Positions 26,195-33,747 of a stretch of 64,000 bases of DNA are shown piece after piece. A program made the position numbers and the translations under genes. Location of the stretch: assembly GCA_964428335.1 (NCBI GenBank), contig CAYRXW010000008.1, positions 18,757-82,756 of the forward strand. Reading direction: 5' to 3'. The stretch comes from GW2011-AR15 sp964428335. GTDB taxonomy: Archaea > Nanobdellota > Nanobdellia > Woesearchaeales > GW2011-AR15. The notes below the pieces were generated by a model. It had not been told where the DNA came from. It searched no databases and was given only the letters and a program-made list of their open reading frames with translations. Within the stretch, counting starts at the first letter, position 1. Each line of letters starts with the position of its first letter.

Positions 26195-26202
26195 CACACC
26201 TC
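26195..26202 (-). promoter_or_regulatory. Ribosome binding site of valS (decides the start)
   Basis: GAGGTGTG, complementary to the archaeal 16S rRNA 3' end, lies six bases before the ATG at 26188 and inside the longer GTG-started reading. It therefore supports the ATG. Confidence 0.7.
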
Positions 26203-26315
26203 GAATCACTTTCGTAAAGTATTTTTCAATAAAAAGGTTTCTTTAAAATAAGTTACCATTTTATAAGCGTAAAGATGGAAAGATTTAAAAATAAAAGGTT
26301 TGTAACCTGAGAAAT

Positions 26316-26642
26316 ATGAGTTATATCCAGAACGGACCAACATATTTGCAGGACATTTTCAATAGTGTTCTTGATAGGGCACAAAAAAATGTACATTCTG
26401 CTATGCTAAATGGCCAATCAAAAATGGAACAGATGCTTAGATTGCTCCCTTATGATCCTTTTATGGTGCAGCTTAATGACAAATATAATGCTGCATTGGG
26501 ACAGATGGCAAATGACCCACACTATTTTGCAAGAAAAGCTGAACCTGTTACAAGTTCATTGGCAAATATTGTCCAAAATTCATCTGCATACAACAATTTA
26601 CAGCCTGCTTTAGCATACTATGCTAGCAAAGGCAAGAGATAA
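26316..26642 (+). CDS. Small hypothetical protein
   Basis: 108 residues, hydrophilic and helical, rich in Asn/Gln/Tyr/Met (SMEQMLRLL-like, DPHYFARKAEPV). No signal peptide or membrane segment and no known family. GATTTAAAAATAAAAGG at about 26281-26297 is a TATA-type promoter about 25 bases before the ATG. It stands between divergent valS and the DMT transporter; the gap to the latter is 25 bases, so they may share a transcript. Confidence 0.65.
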   Translation: MSYIQNGPTYLQDIFNSVLDRAQKNVHSAMLNGQSKMEQMLRLLPYDPFMVQLNDKYNAALGQMANDPHYFARKAEPVTSSLANIVQNSSAYNNLQPALAYYASKGKR

Positions 26643-26667
26643 ATAACACTTCTTTCTCCTTAATCAA

Positions 26668-27522
26668 ATGGAATCCAAAAAGAAAACTCTACTTGCAGAC
26701 ATTGGATTGTTTTATGCTGCTGCAATCTGGGGTTCGACTTTTTTTCTTGTGAAAAACAGCCTAAGCAACATAGACCCTGTAACTCTTGTTGCATACAGGT
26801 TTTTACTGGCAACTGCACTCATGCTGCCTTTTGTCTTCAGAAAAAAAGTATTCCAGAATTTTAAGAACGGTTTTTTCCTTGGCTTCCTGCTTTGGCTGCT
26901 TTATGTCCCGCAGACATTAGGATTAAAGTATACGACAGCCTCAAATTCAGGGTTCATTACGGGCCTTTTTGTTGTCTTTGTCCCTATATTTTCTTTTTTC
27001 ATGTTTAAGAAGAATGTCAGCAGGCAAAAGACAATATCTGTAATTGTTGCTGCTCTAGGTTTATGGTTCCTTACAGGTGGACTAAAAACATTGAACCTAG
27101 GGGATCTGCTTACATTAATAGCTGCTGTTACTTATGCCTTGCACATAATCTTTGCAGATAAATATATGAAAGATTCAGACCCTTATGTCCTTAATTTCCA
27201 GCAGATTCTTACAGTAGGCGTACTATCTTTTATAACAGCCATACTATTCAGGCTACCGCTAAATATAGGAAATACCCTTCCGATAATCCTGTTCCTTACG
27301 TTATTCCCTACACTCTCTGCATTCTTAATACAGCTTATTGCACAGAAATTCACATCAGCAATAAAAGTTGCCATGATATTTTCCCTAGAACCTGTATTTG
27401 CAGCAATCTTTGCATGGACAATCGGAGGGGAAAAATTTATCTTTACAAGTGCAATCGGAGGATTACTAATAGTTATTGCAATGGTAATTTCAGAAATCCC
27501 TATAAAAAATGGAACTAAATAA
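26668..27522 (+). CDS. EamA/DMT-family transporter
   Basis: 284 residues with ten membrane helices in two EamA repeats. The first begins AAAIWGSTFFLVKNSLSNID and contains the YRFLLA and TTASNSGFI signatures; the second has the matching TLFPTLSAFLIQLIAQKFT and ALEPVFA-like (SLEPVFAAIFAW) elements. The family exports or imports small metabolites such as amino acids and nucleotide-related compounds. The substrate is not predictable. The stop overlaps the next membrane gene by 14 bases. Confidence 0.93.
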   Translation: MESKKKTLLADIGLFYAAAIWGSTFFLVKNSLSNIDPVTLVAYRFLLATALMLPFVFRKKVFQNFKNGFFLGFLLWLLYVPQTLGLKYTTASNSGFITGLFVVFVPIFSFFMFKKNVSRQKTISVIVAALGLWFLTGGLKTLNLGDLLTLIAAVTYALHIIFADKYMKDSDPYVLNFQQILTVGVLSFITAILFRLPLNIGNTLPIILFLTLFPTLSAFLIQLIAQKFTSAIKVAMIFSLEPVFAAIFAWTIGGEKFIFTSAIGGLLIVIAMVISEIPIKNGTK

Positions 27523-28063
27523 GCTTTTTAAGAAGGTATATGCAGACAAGAAAAAGCTCTTCTTGGTAATAATTATCCTTGCATTTCTTTCGCTGACCTA
27601 TTCAGGCATAATCAAAAAAGCAATCACTATAATTGCGTTCATTTTGATTTCCGGCATCTCCAAGATATATCACAAATTTTTCAAAAGCACACTTGGAATA
27701 GATCTTGTCTTTTTTACAACTGCCGTCATCTCTGTTGCATATAATAACCTGTTCCTTTCACTTTTTGTAGGATGGTCCGGCCTTATACTTGCTGATTCCC
27801 TTGGGACAAAGTTCACGCATTTTTCATTAGTTACCCTAATCGGCCTTAGTGCTGTGTCATTAATCTCCGGAACAGTATTATTTTTGCCTGCTGTTACTGC
27901 ACTGATAGTGCTTATGATTGTTTTTGAGATAATAACTATAATATTTTACTTCATCATGGGCAGCTCAGCAGATAAAATAGCTGTTTTTTTCTTTAGCCAT
28001 CTATTATTCAACCTATTCCTGATACTGAATTTCAGCACCGACATAATAAAATTAATTTCCTAA
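27509..28063 (+). CDS. Orphan membrane protein (family M)
   Basis: 184 residues with five to six helices. It matches the family M plan: a GIDLVFFTTAVIS segment corresponding to IDIEFSTFSSIL of the 42003 protein, a mid-helix region ending in a Gly, and a C-terminal SSADKIAVFFFSHLLFNLF helix with the family asparagine (compare NTLFNLVLF). It overlaps the DMT transporter by 14 bases, so translation is coupled. It overlaps the convergent protease gene by four bases. Function unknown. Confidence 0.8.
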   Translation: MELNKLFKKVYADKKKLFLVIIILAFLSLTYSGIIKKAITIIAFILISGISKIYHKFFKSTLGIDLVFFTTAVISVAYNNLFLSLFVGWSGLILADSLGTKFTHFSLVTLIGLSAVSLISGTVLFLPAVTALIVLMIVFEIITIIFYFIMGSSADKIAVFFFSHLLFNLFLILNFSTDIIKLIS

Positions 28064-28758
28064 AACCAGCTCATCTTAAACCTTTCTTTCCTTACAAAAC
28101 CCTTTAGTTTTTCCTCTATTAATGGATCGTGAAATTTCCTTTCTAGCTCCCGAAATTCCCTGCTATGATGAACCATCCTCTTCCCTCTCTTTTCACCACG
28201 GAGCTTTTTATGGAGCATCTCATGGTACATCACATAATCTAGAAGCAAGAGATCTTTTTTTAGAAGCGATGAAATCATTATCGTATCTTCATTATAATTA
28301 TATGTACCCATTGTCCTGAAATTATCCCCCCCAAAAACAAGGTTTGGCTGGAGCATCATATCTGAAAAATACATTGCATTCATCCTTTTGAAAGAGTCTT
28401 CAAGGATTGGGTCTGATTCTGTTTTTTTTGAAAGTGTCGGTATTTTTTTGAGGAATATCTCATAAAACTCTATGTTCAATGTCTTTATGCTGGTCTTATG
28501 GATTTTATTTAACAAAGACTGGATAAGACCTATCTTTATATCTTCAGAAACTTCTTTCCATGAATAAGCTAAGTGGAACTCCATATATTCTTTTGTATAT
28601 TTCACGTTTGCATTATAGCCCTTGAATGCCCTTGAATATTTTATCACTGTTTTTTTTTCAATATCCTTATTAAAAAGTTCATAGAATGATTTATCCACTA
28701 GTTCTGACATCAATTCAAAAATTGGCTGGTTCTTTTTAATGTTTTCTAAGTTAAGCAA
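28060..28758 (-). CDS. SprT/DUF45-like zinc metalloprotease
   Basis: 232 residues, with YHEMLHKK near 177-184 giving an HExxH zinc site. HHSREFRELERKF follows about 15 residues later, as in SprT/YgjP-type proteases, where the third ligand is a His downstream. Eukaryotic SprT-like proteins such as Spartan digest DNA-protein crosslinks, but that role is not shown here. The start is TTG at 28758, supported by a TATTTAAATTTA box at about 28778-28790; an internal ATG at 28710 would shorten it by 16 residues. Confidence 0.8.
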   Translation of the reverse strand: MLNLENIKKNQPIFELMSELVDKSFYELFNKDIEKKTVIKYSRAFKGYNANVKYTKEYMEFHLAYSWKEVSEDIKIGLIQSLLNKIHKTSIKTLNIEFYEIFLKKIPTLSKKTESDPILEDSFKRMNAMYFSDMMLQPNLVFGGDNFRTMGTYNYNEDTIMISSLLKKDLLLLDYVMYHEMLHKKLRGEKRGKRMVHHSREFRELERKFHDPLIEEKLKGFVRKERFKMSWF

Positions 28759-28842
28759 ATTGAAAAGTTAAAACATAAATTTAAATAGAATATTTGCTTA
28801 AAAAACATTCAGAGTATACTAAGAAAAGCGAAAGACCAAAAA

Positions 28843-29121
28843 ATGACTAATAAAGAGATTGCATCTGGAGTTATGCATACTGTACCCCAAGATTTGCGAA
28901 AAGCACTTGCTGATTCAGAAAGAATCAGGGAGTTATGGAACGGCTTAACACCGCTTGCGCGCAATGAGTGGATATGCTGGACAACTTACGTCAAGAAAGA
29001 AGAGACAAGAAAAGAGCATATCAAAAGGTTATGCGAGGACCTTCTCAAAGGAAAGCGAAGGCCGTGCTGCTGGCCTGGTTGTCCTCATCGTAGGCCAAGC
29101 GCAAAAAAATGGTTTAAGTAA
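28843..29121 (+). CDS. YdeI/OmpD-associated (OmdA) domain protein, probable bacterial acquisition
   Basis: 92 residues matching the OmdA/YdeI C-terminal domain: VPQDLRKALADSERIRELW, then LTPLARNEWICWTTYVKKEE and the KRLCEDLLKGKRRPCC end. The family is common in bacteria, where members are linked to antimicrobial or bacteriocin protection; the biochemical function is unclear. GC content is visibly higher than in adjoining genes (for example around 28940-29100), and the gene stands alone between AT-rich spacers, which suggests fairly recent transfer. Confidence 0.85.
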   Translation: MTNKEIASGVMHTVPQDLRKALADSERIRELWNGLTPLARNEWICWTTYVKKEETRKEHIKRLCEDLLKGKRRPCCWPGCPHRRPSAKKWFK

Positions 29122-29165
29122 GTTCTGGCCTGAAACAAGTAAAAAGGAAGAAATTTTCCTTTAAC

Positions 29166-29597
29166 TCAGATTATATGCACTTCAATCATTGATTCTGGCT
29201 GCACTGCAATACTTGATTTAGTTCTTGCATACCTTACTGTAATCGAGCTTCCACCATATCTGGTAAATGGCTCTTTAAAGTAGCTGTCTGAAAATACTCT
29301 TGGAACAAAATTGTCTTTTTCGTATTTTTCTTTAGGTATGAATTCAGGTATTGCTATTCTCTGTCCGTCTTTGTCCCCTATATAAATCCTTAATGGCTGT
29401 GTGCCTGCGATTGAATAAGGCCTTAGGCTAGGATGATAATCCTCTTTATAGATATCATAATTGTCATCCTCATACTCATCAATATCATACCTTGCTTCAT
29501 CACCATTATCATCAGAATTACTATCTTCATCGTGATATGCAAAAGCATTGATGCTCAATATAATCAACAAGGCAATAAATAATATTTTTAGTTTCAT
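29166..29597 (-). CDS. Secreted acidic protein, unknown
   Basis: 143 residues. A clear signal peptide (KLKILFIALLIILSINAFA, cleavage near residue 20) is followed by an Asp/Glu/Tyr-rich segment (about 22-55) that could bind divalent cations. The rest is predicted beta-rich (PLRIYIGDKDGQRIAIPEF) and carries no cysteine. No known family. It follows aRF1 on the same strand by about 56 bases, but with an apparent promoter of its own. Confidence 0.72.
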   Translation of the reverse strand: MKLKILFIALLIILSINAFAYHDEDSNSDDNGDEARYDIDEYEDDNYDIYKEDYHPSLRPYSIAGTQPLRIYIGDKDGQRIAIPEFIPKEKYEKDNFVPRVFSDSYFKEPFTRYGGSSITVRYARTKSSIAVQPESMIEVHII

Positions 29598-29653
29598 AAA
29601 ACGCTGGTAGAAAACTCTTATATTAAAAGCTAATGCATTAAAAACTAATCTTG

Positions 29654-30751
29654 CTAATGCAATTCATACCTTAAGATTGCAGCATACCTTCCCATATCCC
29701 TCAGCTGCACGCCTTCCCTTGTCTCAACTGAAATGATCTCAACCTTTGTGCCATAGCTTTCTGCTTTCTCTTCAAATTCTTCAATCACACTATCTGGCAA
29801 ATCCTCGCTTAACAGGATTATGTCTGCTGCTGCTGCTTCCATTGCTTTTCTTACCTGGATCTCTCCGTATGCTACCTGAAGCGGCTTTTTTGATAGTATG
29901 TCGAAAAATCTCTGCATAAGCGCTTTTTCCTGGGAGATTTCCTCATTTGCTAAAACATCCTGGCATCTCTCTACAAGCTCCTGCAAGCCAAATTCACCAG
30001 TATATCCAACATCCTTTATTGCCAGAATTTTCCTTTTAATCAGGTCAGTAAGGTAATTCCCGTCTATCCATTCATTTTTGGTATGCCCAGGACCTCCAAC
30101 TAAAACCCCTTTTATATCAGGATTATGCAAAAACTGCTCTTTTACGTATTCAGCCAGCTTGTTGTAGAAATCCTTTGCTGCACCTTCCCTTAGCTGCTCA
30201 AACCTGTGCGCGGACTGTCCTCCAGCCCTTGTCTTTCCTGGAACTACTGAATTTGTCGTCTGCAATGGGATTATTGATTTTCCTTTCAATAAAGCAATAT
30301 TCCCTTCCCTCTTATCCATGACAACAAGACCATAGACTTCCTTTTTTTCTGCAATCTCTTTCAATGTATCTAGGACAAAAGTCTTGTCGCATCGATACAA
30401 CCTGAAATTCAATGGTTCTGGTGTCTCAACCGAGAACACTTCAATATCCTGCTGGCCTTCCCTTTCAGCAACATTACCTGAAAAAACTGCAAGGCCATTT
30501 TTTGGAGTTTGCTTAAATAATCTTAGATGCTGTATCATCCTTTCTAACGAATCTGTAACGTTTTTCCTTGTTGTTGAATCTTTTATGTTTGATGCGGTCC
30601 CCTGTTCCTGTGCAAGATGCTGAATAATCTTATTTATATCATAGCCTGCTGGAATGTAGACTGAAACAAGCTCAGTATGCCTTCCTTTTATAGGCTCAAG
30701 CTTTCTTATGAACTTCAAAAGCGCTCTTCTTTCATGTGATGATAAACTCAT
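29654..30751 (-). CDS. prf1: Peptide chain release factor aRF1 (NIKD variant)
   Basis: 365 residues. Domain 1 holds the stop-codon reading elements: TASNIKD at 52-58, where almost all eRF1/aRF1 proteins have NIKS, and YRCDKTF (YxCxxxF) at 119-125. Domain 2 carries RAGGQSAHRFEQLRE with the GGQ at 177-179 that triggers peptide release. Domain 3 binds aEF1A/ABCE1. It recognises UAA, UAG and UGA; all three are used by genes in this window (7134, 7558 and 8177). The gene is divergent from TFB. Confidence 0.97.
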   Translation of the reverse strand: MSLSSHERRALLKFIRKLEPIKGRHTELVSVYIPAGYDINKIIQHLAQEQGTASNIKDSTTRKNVTDSLERMIQHLRLFKQTPKNGLAVFSGNVAEREGQQDIEVFSVETPEPLNFRLYRCDKTFVLDTLKEIAEKKEVYGLVVMDKREGNIALLKGKSIIPLQTTNSVVPGKTRAGGQSAHRFEQLREGAAKDFYNKLAEYVKEQFLHNPDIKGVLVGGPGHTKNEWIDGNYLTDLIKRKILAIKDVGYTGEFGLQELVERCQDVLANEEISQEKALMQRFFDILSKKPLQVAYGEIQVRKAMEAAAADIILLSEDLPDSVIEEFEEKAESYGTKVEIISVETREGVQLRDMGRYAAILRYELH

Positions 30752-30807
30752 ATATGCTCGAAAACACGGAAGTTATATAAACCTTTTTCCTGAAAAATAT
30801 GGAAACC

Positions 30808-30815
30808 TTTAAATA
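30808..30815 (+). promoter_or_regulatory. TATA box of the TFB gene
   Basis: TTTAAATA, about 90 bases before the chosen TFB start, leaving a leader of roughly 65 bases that ends in GGGAGGAG. It lies inside a longer in-frame reading starting at 30799, which argues against that upstream start. Confidence 0.6.
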
Positions 30816-30893
30816 CAACTTGTTTTTAACTTGCCCTACTAATCAAGGTTTTGTCTTTCTAAAAGGGGGCAAGAATTGGAAAGACTTACGCGA

Positions 30894-30901
30894 GGGAGGA
30901 G
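30894..30901 (+). promoter_or_regulatory. Ribosome binding site deciding the TFB start
   Basis: GGGAGGAG five bases before the ATG at 30907. An in-frame ATG at 30799 precedes the promoter-like TTTAAATA and has no ribosome site. Confidence 0.75.
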
Positions 30902-30906
30902 TTAGA

Positions 30907-31836
30907 ATGGTTAAAGAATTACAGTATAAAAAATGTCCTGAATGTGCTGCTGAACAGCTTACATGGAATAAAGATAAAGGGGAAGTCACCTGCAAGGGCT
31001 GCGGCCTTGTTTTAGACGACAAACTATTTGACTTTGGCCAGGAATGGAGAGAATTTGACTCCGAAGGAAGTGAAAACAGGAGAAGAACCGGCGCTCCTCT
31101 AACCTATACTCAGGAAGACAGAGGTCTTGGAACTGCTATTGGGACAAAAGCAGACTTACACAAGCTTTCAAAGAAAGACAAAGACAAGTTTTATAGATTA
31201 AGGCTTTGGCAAAGAAGGGTTTCAACTGCAATCGAAAGCAACTTGAGACTTGCTTTAAGCGAGATTAAAAGGATTGTTTCTGTTCTTGGGCTTCCAAATT
31301 ATGTTGAAGAAGAAATATCAAGAATTTATACTGAGGCTGTCCAGAGAGGCCTTGTAAGAGGACATTCAACAGAAGCTGTTGTTGCTGGAGTTGTTTATGC
31401 TGTTCTTAGAATGTATGATATACCAAGAACATTAAATGAAGTTTCTGAAGTTACAGGAATAGACAAAAAGAAAGTAGCAAAGAATTTCAAGTATGTTTCA
31501 AGGAACTTAAACATCAGGACATTACCAATAGACCCGACAAACTATGTAGCAAGGTTTGCATCTGAATTAAAGCTAAACCCAGGGACACAGACAAAAGCAC
31601 TTGATATTGTTCAGGTTGCAACGAAGGAAGAGATAACCTCAGGAAGAAGTCCAAAAGGAATTGCAGCTGGAGCATTGTATATCGCTTCAAAGATACATAA
31701 TGAAAGGAAGACCCAGGCTGAGATTGCAAAAGTTGCTGATGTGACTGAAGTTACAGTGAGGAATTCATACAAGGAACTTATAGAAAACCTTGATTTCCTT
31801 AACGATGAGCTTGAAAAAGCAAAAGTAGAAGCATAA
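30907..31836 (+). CDS. tfb: Transcription initiation factor TFB
   Basis: 309 residues from the ATG after GGGAGGAG. The zinc ribbon uses C10, C13, C29 and C32 (KCPECAAE; TCKGCGLV), followed by the B-reader region (WREFDSEGSENRRRTGAPLT) and two cyclin-like repeats (about 115-205 and 210-300), each with a YAVLRMYDIPRTLNEVSEV-type HTH. It recruits RNA polymerase to TBP on TATA/BRE promoters, which agrees with the many TATA boxes seen before genes here. Its leader is unusually long for this window, so it may be regulated after transcription starts. Confidence 0.97.
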   Translation: MVKELQYKKCPECAAEQLTWNKDKGEVTCKGCGLVLDDKLFDFGQEWREFDSEGSENRRRTGAPLTYTQEDRGLGTAIGTKADLHKLSKKDKDKFYRLRLWQRRVSTAIESNLRLALSEIKRIVSVLGLPNYVEEEISRIYTEAVQRGLVRGHSTEAVVAGVVYAVLRMYDIPRTLNEVSEVTGIDKKKVAKNFKYVSRNLNIRTLPIDPTNYVARFASELKLNPGTQTKALDIVQVATKEEITSGRSPKGIAAGALYIASKIHNERKTQAEIAKVADVTEVTVRNSYKELIENLDFLNDELEKAKVEA

Positions 31837-31872
31837 TTTTTTCTTATTTTCTTAACTTTCTTAAAAATTAGT

Positions 31873-32421
31873 TTATAGGTTGATAAAATTGAACATATCA
31901 TTAAGCGCTCCTGCAAAACCAGCAAGATTGCCATCGCTTGGAAGTATTACAACAAATATTGTCCAGACAATATAAACTATAAGACCGATATTAAGTATCA
32001 TGCCTAATATTGGAAAAAGAAGCCCTGACATCTTTTTCTTTTGTATATAATCTGCTGCTATCATGCATATAACCATTCCAACAAGAGGTATTGGAGAAAG
32101 AAGGAATGCAACCAGACCAAATACCGAAAATTGTTTTTTTTCCTTTTTTACCGGATCTTTAACTGTATTTTCAGTTTTTTCTACGATTGTTGCTTTCTCC
32201 TGAAAAGCTGGATCTTTTTGCGCAACATCTTGTTCCTGTTTTTGTTCGCTTTGTGTTTCTAAAACCTGAGGGACTACTAAGTCTGCTTCCTGTTTTCCCT
32301 TTTCAATTATGTCTTCAGGCCAGCCTGCAGCTTTTAGGGAAGACTCAATCAAAGAATCTGTCATGCCTGACTGCCTGCATTTCACGATATAATCTTTCAG
32401 GTTGGTCTGTGGCATATCCAT
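31873..32421 (-). CDS. Membrane protein with N-terminal helical domain, unknown
   Basis: 182 residues. The N-terminus (LKDYIVKCRQSGMTDSLIES, then LKAAGWPEDII) is a small UBA-like or SHOCT-like helical module often placed before membrane segments. A Gln/Glu/Lys linker (about 48-85) leads to two or three helices (LVAFLLSPIPLVGMVICMIA and ILGMILNIGLIVYIVWTIF). No family assigned. The gene converges on TFB and diverges from the 32476 gene. Confidence 0.72.
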   Translation of the reverse strand: MDMPQTNLKDYIVKCRQSGMTDSLIESSLKAAGWPEDIIEKGKQEADLVVPQVLETQSEQKQEQDVAQKDPAFQEKATIVEKTENTVKDPVKKEKKQFSVFGLVAFLLSPIPLVGMVICMIAADYIQKKKMSGLLFPILGMILNIGLIVYIVWTIFVVILPSDGNLAGFAGALNDMFNFINL

Positions 32422-32475
32422 AAAAAGGATTTATGCATTCTGGTATTTAAGCATTTGCTTAGCTTTTTATATAAC

Positions 32476-32733
32476 ATGCCATTCCCAAGCCCTATGATAA
32501 GCTCACTTATTCTGCAGATTGAAGAGAGAAAAAGCAAGCTTATGACTCTTTTTGAAAACGGGAAACTGGATCATGAAAAGCAGCAGAATATAATGGGCGC
32601 AATCCAGGAACTTGATAATATACTTAAAATTCTTGATGACTTGAAAGATTCAGAGGAATATAAGGAAAACAATCCCGAGGATGTCTTTTTGTATAAGCCT
32701 GTGAATAATGGCATTTTTGACTTTATAAAGTGA
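32476..32733 (+). CDS. Small helical protein, unknown
   Basis: About 85 residues. I chose the ATG at 32476 because TATTTAA at 32444-32450 would start transcription near it; a TTG at 32455 and an ATG at 32494 are alternatives. It is a charged two-helix coiled-coil-like protein (EERKSKLMTLFENGKLDHEK; AIQELDNILKILDDLKDSEE). No family recognised. It precedes the thioredoxin gene by 74 bases. Confidence 0.6.
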   Translation: MPFPSPMISSLILQIEERKSKLMTLFENGKLDHEKQQNIMGAIQELDNILKILDDLKDSEEYKENNPEDVFLYKPVNNGIFDFIK

Positions 32734-32807
32734 TTATTCTTCTTTGATTTAGGCACTATTGGAATAGTTTTATAAATGGACATTGTTCTCTTTAAACTGG
32801 TGATTAT

Positions 32808-33122
32808 ATGTTACAGGTTACAGATGCAAATTTCGAAAGCGAGGTATTAAAGTCAGATAAACCGGTCATTGTTGATTTTTGGGCTGAATGGTGCGGACCA
32901 TGCAGGATATTAGGACCTAGGTTCGAGGAGCTTTCAAAAGAGATGAAAGATATAAAGTTTGCAAAGCTTAATGTTGACGAGAATCAGGAAACCTCAGGGA
33001 ATTTTGGAATAAGAAGCATCCCGACACTTTTGATATTCCATAAAGGTGAGGTTGTTGGAAATATTATAGGGGCCTTGCCAAAAGAGATGTTAAAACAAAA
33101 GATTGAGGCTTCCTTGAATTGA
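32808..33122 (+). CDS. trxA: Thioredoxin
   Basis: 104 residues with the active site WAEWCGPC at 25-32, the cis-Pro segment IRSIPTLLIF and the GEVVGNIIGALP end. It reduces protein disulphides in the cytosol. A GGTGAT ribosome site precedes the ATG. No thioredoxin reductase gene is nearby. The 3' end overlaps the convergent HD-hydrolase gene by 33 bases. Confidence 0.97.
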   Translation: MLQVTDANFESEVLKSDKPVIVDFWAEWCGPCRILGPRFEELSKEMKDIKFAKLNVDENQETSGNFGIRSIPTLLIFHKGEVVGNIIGALPKEMLKQKIEASLN

Positions 33123-33638
33123 AGATATAATTTCTTTTCCTGTTTTTGATTTTATTCTTTCCTTATTTGTACTTATGAATTCAGTGACCTTGTCTTCTTT
33201 CAATCTTTTGGAATACATGTATGCCTGAAGTATTGTATCCAGCTTGTCACATTCCCTTGCAAGTTTTGAGAATTCAGTCTTCTCTTCCTGGTATTCATGA
33301 AAAAGCCTGCTAAATTCTTTCTTTATCCCTTCTGGAACAGTGTTTAGAAGATTTTCTGCAACTTTGTTTTCAATCTCCCTTTTATTCTTGAAATCCTTAT
33401 CACCTGGAAGATAATCATTTACATGCGCCATTATCAGATCATGGATAAGGAGCATCTTGATCAGCTTTTCAGAATCAATCCCTTCGCTTTCTGCAATTAT
33501 CCAGGCTACCAAAGCCGAACCATAAGAATGTGAAGCTATTGTATCTTTTACTCCATTTACGCCTATCCTGATCCAGCCTTCCCTTTCCTTATGCTTTATG
33601 GAATCTACGTTCTTATAGAAGTTTAATATATCATTCAT
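33090..33638 (-). CDS. HD-domain hydrolase (YfbR/HDDC2-like)
   Basis: 182 residues. It has H in TIASHSYGSALVAW, the HD pair in KMLLIHDLIMAH and a late D in KLARECDKLDTILQAY, as in the YfbR/HDDC2 family of metal-dependent 5'-deoxynucleotidases. The length and the E-W-x-R-x-G-V start (REGWIRIGVNGVKDTIASHS) fit. It probably removes phosphate from (deoxy)nucleoside monophosphates. The metal site is complete as far as visible. It overlaps convergent trxA by 33 bases. Confidence 0.88.
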   Translation of the reverse strand: MNDILNFYKNVDSIKHKEREGWIRIGVNGVKDTIASHSYGSALVAWIIAESEGIDSEKLIKMLLIHDLIMAHVNDYLPGDKDFKNKREIENKVAENLLNTVPEGIKKEFSRLFHEYQEEKTEFSKLARECDKLDTILQAYMYSKRLKEDKVTEFISTNKERIKSKTGKEIISSIQGSLNLLF

Positions 33639-33747
33639 AATATAATGTATTCAGCTAAGTTTAAAAAATTTCTTGAAAAATAATAATTTCTTTAAAAACC
33701 TGCATTTTTTGGGGCTGTCCTTGTTCCCTTCTTCCTTACCGGCTAGA

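Noticed and set aside
29654..30751. Stop-codon reassignment suggested by the aRF1 NIKD motif
   Set aside because: TAA, TAG and TGA all end well-defined genes here, and no conserved gene reads through any of them.
30799..30906. N-terminal extension of TFB from the ATG at 30799
   Set aside because: It covers the TATA box TTTAAATA and has no ribosome site, while GGGAGGAG sits just before the ATG at 30907.
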